A stretch of DNA of 24,483 nucleotides. It comes from JACVRN01 sp035276685. Lineage in GTDB: Bacteria > Acidobacteriota > Blastocatellia > Pyrinomonadales > Pyrinomonadaceae. The stretch spans positions 1 through 24,483 of the forward strand of contig DATELK010000224.1 of NCBI GenBank assembly GCA_035276685.1, written 5' to 3'. Every line of letters starts with the position of its first letter. Position 1 is the first letter of the stretch. Under the pieces are notes generated by a model. That model ran no database searches, was not told where the DNA came from, and was given only the letters and a program-made list of their open reading frames with translations. Of this stretch, positions 1 to 6,306 are shown one piece after another. The position numbers and the translations under genes were made by a program.

Positions 1-2
1 CC

Positions 3-1934
3 GCGGCTGCGCCTTCAAGGATGGAAGGGCGCGCTGGCGATTTCACGGCCGTTGAGATTGAGGACGCGGACTTGTGCCCGCGCTACGCGGGCCGTGTGGT
101 GCGCGGAGTTCGCATTGCGCCGTCGCCCGACTGGCTCGTCAAGCGACTTGAGGTCATAGGCCAGCGCGCCATCAACAACGTGGCGGACATAACCAACTAC
201 GTCATGCACGAGATGGGACAGCCGCTTCACGCCTTTGACCTGATGAAGCTCGCGGGCCGTCGCATAGTGGTTCGACGCGCACGCGCAGGCGAGCGGCTCC
301 GCACGCTGGACGGTGTAGACAGAGAGTTGACGACAGAGATGCTCGTCATAGCGGACGCCGAGCGCGCCGTGGCTATGGCCGGAATCATGGGCGGCGAAGA
401 GACGGAGATTTCAAGCACGACGACGGATGTGCTGATTGAGAGCGCCTACTTCGACCCTTCTTCCGTCAGGCGCACGGCACGCGCTCTAGGTCTTCACACT
501 GAAGCCTCCTACCGCTTCGAGCGCGGCACTGATTACGAGGGAGTCCTGCGGGCACAGGAGCGCGCCGTCTCTCTCATCTGCGATCTCGCGGGCGGCACCG
601 CGAGCGAAGACGCCATAGACGTTTACCCGCGAAAGATGGAGCAGAGGCGCGCGACGCTTCGCCCTTCCAGAGTCGAGACGCTCACAGGATTAAGCGTAGA
701 GACAGGCGAGATGCGGCGCATACTCTCCGCGCTAGGATTCACGGAGCAATCCCGGCCCGTCTCGTTTGAAGAGGAGCCTTCGCTCAGGGACGGCGTGCTT
801 GAAGTCGTGTCTGCCGATATTACGGGCGCGCTCACGTTCACCGCCCCTACGTGGCGCGTGGACATAGAGCGCGAGGAAGACCTTGTGGAAGAGGTCGCGC
901 GCCACACGGGCTATGAACAGATTGAGTCGTCTCTTCCGCCTAACTCTGGCGCGGGCGAGTACCAGCCGCGCGAGATAAAGAAGCGCGCTTTGCGACGCGC
1001 TCTGACGGCCTTCGGCTACGACGAGGCCATCAACTTCAGCTTCATAGACGGCTCGTTCATAGACCGCATAGACCCTCTTCCTAGATTCGCCGTCCTGATT
1101 GACGCGGAGGCGAAAGAGGAGCAGCGAGCCTTTGTCACGCTCACGAATCCAATCATCGAAGGCGTGACGCGCATGCGCCCGACGCTTCTGCCGGGCCTGC
1201 TGCAATCCGTCCGCCGCAACTTCAACTACGGCACGCGCGACGTGCGCCTCTTCGAGACGGGGATTGTCTTCGCGGCGCAGGCAGAGGAAGGCGCGCTGCC
1301 TTTTGAGAGGGAAGCGCTGGCGCTGATTGTCACCGGGCGCGCTGTCGAAGAGGGCCGCGCGGGCGACGCGCGCGAGCTTGATTTCTACGACCTCAAGGGA
1401 GCGATTGAATCGGCTGTTGACGCCATGAGGCTGCCCGCCCTTGAGTTTGCTCCCGTAAGCGCGCGGCACCTGCGCGAAGGCCAGTCGGCGGTGATAATGA
1501 TTGACAAGCTGGAAATCGGCACCGCTGGAAGGCTGAGCGAAGAGATTGCGGCGGAGCTCAAGTTCCGCCAGCCCGTCTACGTCGCAGAGCTTGACCTGAC
1601 CTCTCTGCTTGAGCTTAAAGAGACGCCTGCGCTTTACACGCCGCTCGCGCGCTTTCCTTCGGTCGTGCGCGACGTGTCGCTGCTCACGAGCCGCCGCGTC
1701 AGCCTCTCTCAGATGCTTGCGGCCATACGCGGCCTCGGGCTTGAGAGCTTACAGAGCGCTCAACTGGTTGACGTTTACGAGGGCGCGAACCTGCCCGAAG
1801 GCAAGCGCTCAATCACTCTGCGACTGGAATACCGCGCGGACGACAGAACGCTGCGCGACGAGGAAGCGGACGAGATGCACGCGAAGGTCGTCCATAAGCT
1901 CTCGGAAACCTTCGGTGCGGAACAAAGAAGCTAA
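3..1934 (+). CDS. pheT: Phenylalanine--tRNA ligase beta subunit, 5'-truncated by the window edge
   Basis: PheT is the large subunit of the cytoplasmic (PheST)2 enzyme that charges tRNA-Phe; its B3/B4 domain edits mischarged Tyr-tRNA-Phe. The frame is open from the first bases of the window, so the first ATG at 21 is internal. About 643 codons are visible against roughly 800 in the family, so the N-terminal tRNA-binding (EMAP-like) part is missing. Numbered from that ATG, the visible part reads B3/B4 (the INNVADITNYVMHEMGQPLH segment near residue 50), B5 (about 208-300), the catalytically inactive class II-like core (RPTLLPGLL near 385), and a C-terminal FDX-ACB anticodon-binding domain (about 535-637, starting near LARFPSVVRDVS). 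pheS would be expected just upstream, outside the window. The next gene downstream on the same strand lies about 190 bases away behind an inverted repeat. The identification is secure. Confidence 0.96.
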   Translation, partial: AAAPSRMEGRAGDFTAVEIEDADLCPRYAGRVVRGVRIAPSPDWLVKRLEVIGQRAINNVADITNYVMHEMGQPLHAFDLMKLAGRRIVVRRARAGERLRTLDGVDRELTTEMLVIADAERAVAMAGIMGGEETEISSTTTDVLIESAYFDPSSVRRTARALGLHTEASYRFERGTDYEGVLRAQERAVSLICDLAGGTASEDAIDVYPRKMEQRRATLRPSRVETLTGLSVETGEMRRILSALGFTEQSRPVSFEEEPSLRDGVLEVVSADITGALTFTAPTWRVDIEREEDLVEEVARHTGYEQIESSLPPNSGAGEYQPREIKKRALRRALTAFGYDEAINFSFIDGSFIDRIDPLPRFAVLIDAEAKEEQRAFVTLTNPIIEGVTRMRPTLLPGLLQSVRRNFNYGTRDVRLFETGIVFAAQAEEGALPFEREALALIVTGRAVEEGRAGDARELDFYDLKGAIESAVDAMRLPALEFAPVSARHLREGQSAVIMIDKLEIGTAGRLSEEIAAELKFRQPVYVAELDLTSLLELKETPALYTPLARFPSVVRDVSLLTSRRVSLSQMLAAIRGLGLESLQSAQLVDVYEGANLPEGKRSITLRLEYRADDRTLRDEEADEMHAKVVHKLSETFGAEQRS

Positions 1935-1940
1935 AGGAAA

Positions 1941-2032
1941 ATGCAGAAGGTAGAGTGCAGAATGCAGAAGTGAAGAACTATTCGAGCTTGAATAGCTTAT
2001 TAATTCATCATTCTGCACTCTGCCTTCTGCAT
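1941..2032. repeat. Long inverted repeat built of TGCAGAA-type words (REP/MITE-like)
   Basis: Two 24-base arms, 1941-1964 and 2009-2032, are reverse complements with one mismatch (GGTAGA against GGCAGA). The left side repeats the word GCAGAA/GCAGAAG three times in about 30 bases. Inside the loop a second small hairpin pairs CTATTC (1978-1983) with GAATAG (1990-1995). It begins 7 bases after the pheT stop. No clean T-run follows, so a typical intrinsic terminator is less likely than a small palindromic repeat element, although it could still end or stabilise the pheT transcript. No gene overlaps it. Confidence 0.75.
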
Positions 2033-2045
2033 TGATTTTACTCTC

Positions 2046-2074
2046 TAGACTTTTCCTGCGCTTAGTCGCATAAT
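2046..2074 (+). promoter_or_regulatory. Possible sigma-70-type promoter for zapB-zapA
   Basis: TAGACT (2046-2051) and CATAAT (2069-2074) are separated by 17 bases and match the -35 and -10 consensus at four and five of six positions. They lie about 45 bases before the zapB-like start and just after the inverted repeat, which would separate zapBA expression from pheT. Chance matches of this quality are common. Confidence 0.4.
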
Positions 2075-2121
2075 CTTACGGCTCTTCTGATAGCCCCCCT
2101 GCTGTGTAAAGGAAAATGGCG

Positions 2122-2403
2122 ATGGTCGGATTATCTGGACTGGAAAAATTCTCTCATCTCGAAGACAAAATTTACCGCACCATCGAGTTAACAAAATCGC
2201 TTCGTCAGGAAAAGGAAGCGCTGGAGCGCGAGATAGCCTCTGTGAGGCGTGAGCTTGGCACGCTCCTTAATGAGAAGGAGCGGCTTGAGACTCAGGTCGA
2301 GCGGCTGCTTTCCGAGCGCGACACGATTCGCATGAAGGTCGAAGCCATGCTCGATGCAATCGCCGCCCTCGACCCGGAAATGGTCGAGGCCATGCGTAAA
2401 TAA
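2122..2403 (+). CDS. zapB: ZapB-like coiled-coil cell division protein
   Basis: The product is a 93-residue protein that is almost entirely a charged alpha-helical coiled coil: heptad-like runs of Leu with Glu/Arg/Lys (for example KEALEREIASVRREL and ERLETQVERLLSERD). It has no signal peptide or membrane segment. ZapB proteins are short coiled coils that join ZapA to the division site. Low-complexity coiled coils are hard to assign by sequence alone, so the name rests mainly on size and on zapA lying 40 bases downstream in the same direction. The start is uncertain between ATG 2116 and ATG 2122. The AAAGGA ribosome-binding sequence at 2108-2113 is 8 bases from 2122 but only 2 from 2116, so I prefer 2122. 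Co-transcription with zapA is likely. Confidence 0.7.
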   Translation: MVGLSGLEKFSHLEDKIYRTIELTKSLRQEKEALEREIASVRRELGTLLNEKERLETQVERLLSERDTIRMKVEAMLDAIAALDPEMVEAMRK

Positions 2404-2443
2404 AGAAGAGAACTACTGCTCTATGACTTTTAATAAAGGCAAT

Positions 2444-2794
2444 ATGGATCAGGCTTCGACTCCCACCATCAGAGTCGAGATTTATAACCAGACCTACAAC
2501 ATTCGCTCCGATGGAGACAGCGAGTACATCACTCAGCTGGCGGAGTTCGTTGACGGTCGCATGCGCGAAATCTCTTCCGGCACTCTCACGGTCGATTCGC
2601 TGAAGGTAGCCATCCTCGCCGCGCTTCACATAGCGGACGAGCTTCACCGGCTGAAGCGGCTGCACGAGCAGGCCGACTCGCAGCTGGCCTCCAGAAGCGC
2701 AGAGTGCGCAGAGATGCTCGACCGACTGCTCAAGGTTCGCAGCAACGTCGAGCAGCAACAGAACAGCTCCGCAGGCAACATAGCCTTCACTTAA
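2444..2794 (+). CDS. zapA: Cell division protein ZapA
   Basis: ZapA is a small cytoplasmic protein that binds FtsZ and bundles Z-ring protofilaments. The visible architecture fits: an N-terminal beta strand pair with the typical RVEIYNQTYNIRSDGD segment, then LAEFVDGRMREI, a helix VDSLKVAILAALHIADEL, and a C-terminal coiled coil with KRLHEQADSQL and LLKVRSNVEQQ. At 116 residues the length matches the family (about 100-110). An AAAGG at 2435-2439 sits 4 bases before this ATG. An in-frame ATG at 2423 would add 7 residues and has a weaker, more distant purine run. It follows the ZapB-like gene by 40 bases. In many bacteria zapA lies beside the 6S RNA gene; here a 6S-like RNA starts about 390 bases downstream. 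Confidence 0.88.
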   Translation: MDQASTPTIRVEIYNQTYNIRSDGDSEYITQLAEFVDGRMREISSGTLTVDSLKVAILAALHIADELHRLKRLHEQADSQLASRSAECAEMLDRLLKVRSNVEQQQNSSAGNIAFT

Positions 2795-2811
2795 AAGCTC
2801 CGTAGCCCCGA

Positions 2812-3081
2812 CTACCTCTGCTTTAATCGCTTCAGGTACAGGTTGCCCGCGCCTATCGTGACGCCTTCCCGGTTCAGCTGCTGGAAGGTGACAAGCTCCC
2901 ACCCTTCTGCACCCAAATCATTAAGCGCTTTCTCGGATGAACCGCGCGCTCCGGGCACGTAAACAATCCTGTATTCCCACTCCGCAGTCGGCGCAGGCCG
3001 CTGCCTTTGACCGCTCGCCGTCCAGCCTATCAAGCCTAAGACCAGCACCGCCGCGAGCATCAACCATGCTTTACGTTTCAT
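2812..3081 (-). CDS. Small secreted or membrane-anchored DUF4177-like protein
   Basis: The 89-residue product has an N-terminal hydrophobic segment (about residues 6-20, after Lys/Arg) that reads as a signal peptide or single anchor. A short domain follows in which WEYRIVYV leads to LNDLGAEGWELV and ends in LYLKRL. The pattern Trp-Glu-Tyr, then Leu-(X)-Glu-Gly-Trp-Glu-Leu-Val, then a final Lys-Arg strand is the DUF4177 pattern; the molecular function of that family is unknown. The ATG at 3081 is chosen because GAGGAGG (3088-3094 on this strand) lies 6 bases upstream; a longer reading would need a TTG at 3096. It is convergent with zapA, with 17 bases between the stops, and divergent from the 6S-like RNA. 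Confidence 0.75.
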   Translation of the reverse strand: MKRKAWLMLAAVLVLGLIGWTASGQRQRPAPTAEWEYRIVYVPGARGSSEKALNDLGAEGWELVTFQQLNREGVTIGAGNLYLKRLKQR

Positions 3082-3151
3082 CGTCTGCCTCCTCAACGAA
3101 GTCTGTCAGCTAAACACGAAGCCGAGCCGGGCCAGTTCCAGAACTATCCAC

Positions 3152-3180
3152 TTTTCCAGGACTGCCTCCTATGCTAGTAT
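3152..3180 (+). promoter_or_regulatory. Possible promoter of the 6S-like RNA
   Basis: A TAGTAT -10 (3175-3180) lies 17 bases after a weak TTTTCC -35 (3152-3157). Initiation about 7 bases downstream would fall at 3187-3188, exactly where the closing stem of the structured RNA begins. The -35 match is poor (three of six), so the support comes from this agreement in position. Confidence 0.4.
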
Positions 3181-3187
3181 CTTTCGT

Positions 3188-3396
3188 GGCAGAGGGAAAC
3201 AATCTGCGGGGTTCGCCACCGAGTTAAGATAATTGAGCCTTATGCCGTCAATTAGGGAGACCGATGCCGCTCTTGGCCAGTGCAATCCTTCAAAGTTAAG
3301 GAATTGCCAGAGGCCACGGCTTAACAGAGGTCACCCACCTGTGAGAGCAGGTTCAATTACGGCTTCGGAGCGGCCACGGCGGATTTCCCTCTAGCC
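3188..3396 (+). ncRNA. ssrS: 6S RNA (SsrS), predicted from structure and synteny
   Basis: 6S RNA mimics an open promoter and binds the housekeeping RNA polymerase holoenzyme. This stretch folds on paper into one long rod. The closing stem is 3188-3199 with 3384-3396 (12 pairs, one bulge), then 3203-3207 with 3379-3383, and 3230-3240 with 3349-3359 (11 pairs). A large internal loop follows (3241-3254 facing 3337-3348), then 3255-3262 with 3329-3336, and a terminal hairpin 3282-3290 with 3298-3307. The loop starts about 53 nt from the 5' end, where the 6S central bubble is expected, and its 3' side can form a small ACCTG/CAGGT hairpin as in many 6S RNAs. G-U pairs (3237-3352, 3205-3381) exist only if the plus strand is transcribed. 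The length of about 209 nt is slightly long for the family. Synteny with zapA and ymdB agrees. Not checked against a covariance model. Confidence 0.72.
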
Positions 3397-3406
3397 ATCT
3401 CTTCGA

Positions 3407-3500
3407 GTGTGACAAGCGACTAATGACAAGTGACAAGAAAAGGAGCGGTTTTCTAAGTCTTGTCACCTGTGACTAGTGTTACTTGTCACACCTTTTTTTT
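3407..3500 (+). repeat. Inverted repeat of TGACAAG words followed by a T8 run; possible terminator
   Basis: The left arm (3407-3437) contains TGACAAG three times and the right arm (3459-3491) contains its complement CTTGTCA at each end. The outermost ten bases (GTGTGACAAG) pair perfectly, as do the innermost eight (GTGACAAG); the middle is imperfect. Eight T residues follow at 3493-3500, so on the plus strand it has the form of an intrinsic terminator for the upstream RNA. The ymdB ATG is only 4 bases beyond the T-run. It shares the iterated-word design, but not the sequence, of the repeat at 1941-2032. Confidence 0.65.
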
Positions 3501-3504
3501 AGAT

Positions 3505-4287
3505 ATGAAAGTCTTAATGATAGGCGACGTGGTGGCGAGGCCGGGGCGGCTGGCCGTGATGGAGCGCATAGAGGATTTGCGCGAGCAGCACGCTATTGAT
3601 TTAGTCGTCATGAACGCGGAGAACGTGGCGGGCGGTTTTTCCATCACGCCTCGCCTCGCCGACGAGCTTTTCCACGCAGGCGTGGACGTGATGACCTCCG
3701 GCAATCACATCTACGACAAGCGCGAAGTCATCCCCTACATAGAAGAGCAGCCCAAGCTTCTGCGTCCCATGAACTACCCGCCGGGCTCTCCGGGCCGAGG
3801 ACTCTGGACGGGCGAAGTCCGTGGCGTGCGCGTGGCCGTAGTCAATCTCATAGGACGAGTCTTTATGCCGCCTGCGGACGACCCGTTCCGCGCGGCTGAC
3901 GAAGCTGTCAGCTTAATAGACCCGTCCATAAAGGTGCGGCTCGTGGACATGCACGGCGAGGCCACTTCAGAGAAGACCGCCATGGGCTGGTATCTGGACG
4001 GGCGCGTCTCTGCCGTCGTAGGCACGCACACGCACGTACAGACGGCTGACGAAAGAATCCTGACGAAAGGCACCGCCTACATCAGTGACATAGGCATGAC
4101 GGGAAGCTACGCGGGCGTCATAGGCATGAACAAGGATGACGTGATAGCTCGCTTCACTTCGGCCATCAACCGCCGCGCGGAGCATTCTACGGGCGACGTG
4201 CGCATCTGCGCCGTCACCATTGACATAGACGAAGAGACGGGACGCGCCAGGGAAATCACACGCCTCTCTCTTCCGCATCAATCATAA
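3505..4287 (+). CDS. ymdB: YmdB-family (TIGR00282) metallophosphoesterase
   Basis: YmdB-type proteins are cytoplasmic calcineurin-like phosphoesterases with two metal ions; the Bacillus protein has 2',3'-cyclic nucleotide phosphodiesterase activity and affects biofilm and motility decisions. The 260-residue product shows the expected ligand motifs: GDVV with Asp8, NAEN with Glu39 and Asn40, GNH with Asn67 and His68, DMHGE with His150, and GTHTHVQTAD with His175 and His177. The length is typical. I use ATG 3505 because the frame upstream runs through the T-run and the inverted repeat and has only a TTG at 3460; no clear ribosome-binding site precedes 3505. In many bacteria ymdB follows rny (RNase Y); rny is not in this window. 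It is convergent with the thioesterase gene, with only 11 bases between stops. Confidence 0.92.
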   Translation: MKVLMIGDVVARPGRLAVMERIEDLREQHAIDLVVMNAENVAGGFSITPRLADELFHAGVDVMTSGNHIYDKREVIPYIEEQPKLLRPMNYPPGSPGRGLWTGEVRGVRVAVVNLIGRVFMPPADDPFRAADEAVSLIDPSIKVRLVDMHGEATSEKTAMGWYLDGRVSAVVGTHTHVQTADERILTKGTAYISDIGMTGSYAGVIGMNKDDVIARFTSAINRRAEHSTGDVRICAVTIDIDEETGRAREITRLSLPHQS

Positions 4288-4303
4288 GAACTGATTTCTT
4301 ATG
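4283..4303. other. Perfect 8-bp palindrome spanning both convergent stop codons
   Basis: CATAAGAA (4283-4290) and TTCTTATG (4296-4303) are perfect complements around a 5-base loop. The TAA of ymdB (4285-4287) lies in one arm and the TAA of the minus-strand thioesterase gene (4299-4301) in the other. It could act as a weak bidirectional 3' end, but the stem is AT-rich and has no T-run on either side. Confidence 0.5.
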
Positions 4304-4802
4304 CCGGGCCGCTTCCTTCGGGGACTCTGCCTGCCGGAGGCTCTGTAAGGTGTATGGCGTCTTCTGCGGCCGCGCCTCTGAGCAGTTGGGTGTAGGCCGG
4401 GGGCAGCGAGCGCACGCGGCCCTGTCCGTCCGTGACGACGTGGCCCGTTTCGCCTTCGGCTATGACGACGCCGTCGGAGACTCTGACTATCTCGTAGCCG
4501 AAGCGCAAACTACGGCGTCTCAGCTCCGTTATTTGAGTGCGGACTATCAATTCGTCGTCGTAGTAGGCTGCGGCCTTATAGCGGCAGTAGCTTTCGGCCA
4601 CGACCAGAAACGCGCGCTCGTTCTCTTCCATTTCGCGGTAAGAGAAGCCGCGCGCCCGACAGAACTCCGTGCGGCCAATCTCGAACCAGACCAGATAGTT
4701 CGCGTGATAGACCACGCCCATCTTGTCCGTCTCGGAATAGCGCACACGAAGAAGGGTCTCGTGCCACTGGTCGAACAATGAATCATCCACGTCCGGGGTC
4801 AT
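4299..4802 (-). CDS. YbgC/4HBT-family acyl-CoA thioesterase
   Basis: This is a single hot-dog-fold thioesterase that would hydrolyse acyl-CoA esters in the cytoplasm. The diagnostic segment is YSETDKMGVVYHANYLVWFE at residues 22-41. Asp26 takes the place of the catalytic Asp of 4-hydroxybenzoyl-CoA thioesterase; His33, Asn35 and Tyr36 are the usual followers. The rest follows the fold (GRTEFCRARGFSY, AAYYDDELIVRTQI, RFGYEIVR, AEGETGHVVTD). At 167 residues it is somewhat longer than YbgC (about 135), with an extra 17 residues at the N-terminus and a proline-rich C-terminus. The ATG at 4802 has no close ribosome-binding site, so the start is moderately uncertain. The substrate cannot be read from the sequence. 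YbgC in proteobacteria sits with tol-pal; that context is absent here. Confidence 0.88.
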   Translation of the reverse strand: MTPDVDDSLFDQWHETLLRVRYSETDKMGVVYHANYLVWFEIGRTEFCRARGFSYREMEENERAFLVVAESYCRYKAAAYYDDELIVRTQITELRRRSLRFGYEIVRVSDGVVIAEGETGHVVTDGQGRVRSLPPAYTQLLRGAAAEDAIHLTEPPAGRVPEGSGPA

Positions 4803-4890
4803 CAGAAGGATTTCGCGCCTCCCCTTTTTACGTTCAGAGCTTGATGAAATTTCCGCCGATTAGGCGGACTATAAGAGCGAAAGGTAAGTG

Positions 4891-6213
4891 ATGTCAAAGA
4901 ATTTCAGCCTGCGGGCCGTTGCCCTTCTGGCCGTCGTCTCGATTCTGGCGGCGCTCGCGCCCACCTTGCGCACGAGCGCTCAGCAGGGCGCGGCTGCGGG
5001 AGTCGCGCCGACCAACGCCAAGAGCGCGGCGGTCGTAGCCGCCACCACGGAAGTCTTGAAAGAGACCTCGGAGATAAGAGAGCTTCCCATCCTGCGGCCC
5101 GTCAAGTCCGGCGCACAGTCGCGCGCGGAAATCGAGCGCATGATTATCAAGAACATGAACGAGGAGACGCGGCCCGAAGAGACTCGCGCCTCGGAGCTTG
5201 CCCTGAAGAAGCTCGGGCTCGTGCCTGAAGACTTCCAGTTTCGCGCCTTCATCGTGAAGCTTCTGACCGAGCAGGTCGCGGGCTACTACGACCCCAAGGC
5301 GCAGGAGTTTTATCTAGCCGACTGGATTGACCTCGACGGACAGAAGCCCGTCATGGCCCACGAGCTGACGCACGCCCTGCAAGACCAGCACTTCAACCTG
5401 CGCCGTTTCGAGAAGTGGCCGAAAGGCGACTCGGACGCGGAGATGGCCGCGCACGCCTTGATAGAAGGCGACGCCACGCTCGCCATGATTCGTTATGTCA
5501 CACGCGATTTGAGACGCGCCGCTGCCTTCGCCAAATCCATCGGCACGGGCGACAGCTCTTCGGAGCAGATTGAGAAGGCCCCACGCGCCATACGCGAGTC
5601 GCTTCTTTTCCCGTACGAGCAGGGCTCGCAGTGGGTGACGAATCTTTTCAGGCGCGGCGGCTGGCCGCTGGTCTCAAAGGCCTACACGGAATTGCCGCAA
5701 TCAACCGAGCAGATTCTTCACCCCGACAAATACTTCTCGCGCGAAGCGCCCGTGAAAATAGAGCTGTCGGACATTCATGATAGTTTGGGCGCGGGATGGA
5801 AGCGCATAGATTACGATGTCAACGGCGAGTGGGGCTGCTACCTGGTGCTGAACGAGTATCTGAAGGAGGGCGCGGCGCAGGCTGCTGCGGGCTGGGGCGG
5901 CGACCGCTTCGCGGTTTACGAAGAGCCCAAGAGCGGACAGGTCTTCATCACGCAGGCGACCCTGTGGGACACGGACTCGGACGCGCGCGAATTTTTTGAA
6001 GCCTACGAGCGCCGCACCGAAGCGCGCTACACAGGGGCCACCGTCGTAGAGTCAACGACAGATTCTATAAACACGCCCACACGCATGAAAGGCTGGCGCA
6101 CGCCGCGCGACGGCCGCGTCTACATGGAGCTGCGCGGGCGCAGAGTCCTGATACTCGAAGGGCTGCCTGACAAAGCGGACGCTGCCGCCTTGTTGAAGAA
6201 AGTCTGGGGTTAA
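4891..6213 (+). CDS. Secreted zinc metallopeptidase-like protein (HELTH motif)
   Basis: The 440-residue product starts with a signal peptide (Arg-containing N-terminus, hydrophobic core about residues 8-25, then a Ser-Ala-Gln cleavage region). An Ala-rich linker follows, then the domain VAGYYDPKAQEFYLADW. The zinc motif is HELTHALQDQHF at about 157-168, with His157, Glu158 and His161; a downstream EGDAT with Glu192 is placed to be the third ligand, as in gluzincins. Proteins with YYDP, HELTHALQD and EGDA are common in Acidobacteriota and related phyla, but I know of no characterised member and the substrate is unknown. ATG 4891 is preferred over the overlapping GTG 4888 because AAAGG (4880-4884) is 6 bases away. 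The C-terminal 200 residues have no motif I recognise. It is followed by a strong hairpin. Confidence 0.8.
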   Translation: MSKNFSLRAVALLAVVSILAALAPTLRTSAQQGAAAGVAPTNAKSAAVVAATTEVLKETSEIRELPILRPVKSGAQSRAEIERMIIKNMNEETRPEETRASELALKKLGLVPEDFQFRAFIVKLLTEQVAGYYDPKAQEFYLADWIDLDGQKPVMAHELTHALQDQHFNLRRFEKWPKGDSDAEMAAHALIEGDATLAMIRYVTRDLRRAAAFAKSIGTGDSSSEQIEKAPRAIRESLLFPYEQGSQWVTNLFRRGGWPLVSKAYTELPQSTEQILHPDKYFSREAPVKIELSDIHDSLGAGWKRIDYDVNGEWGCYLVLNEYLKEGAAQAAAGWGGDRFAVYEEPKSGQVFITQATLWDTDSDAREFFEAYERRTEARYTGATVVESTTDSINTPTRMKGWRTPRDGRVYMELRGRRVLILEGLPDKADAAALLKKVWG

Positions 6214-6237
6214 AATCCAGGTACGCAGCTTGAACGG

Positions 6238-6287
6238 AGGGGCTCAGGATAGGCTAAAGAGATTTAGCTTCATCCTGAGCCCCTTTG
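6238..6287 (+). terminator. Intrinsic terminator after the peptidase gene
   Basis: The 13-base arms AGGGGCTCAGGAT (6238-6250) and ATCCTGAGCCCCT (6272-6284) are perfect complements. An inner stem pairs GCTAAA (6253-6258) with TTTAGC (6263-6268) around a GAGA loop, and a T-rich TTTGATTT follows. It lies between convergent genes. The T-rich side favours the plus strand, but the stem would also work for the minus-strand gene. Confidence 0.8.
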
Positions 6288-6306
6288 ATTTCCTGCGCGT
6301 AGTAGC

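Noticed and set aside
732..1469. 245-codon minus-strand frame opposite pheT.
   Set aside because: It is fully antisense to a well-conserved gene, is arginine-rich as expected for a shadow frame of GC-rich DNA, and has no recognisable motif.
3188..3396. Riboswitch or SRP RNA as an alternative for the structured segment before ymdB.
   Set aside because: The SRP loop signature and the cobalamin, TPP, FMN and cyclic-di-GMP cores are not visible; the single rod with a central loop and the zapA synteny fit 6S RNA better.
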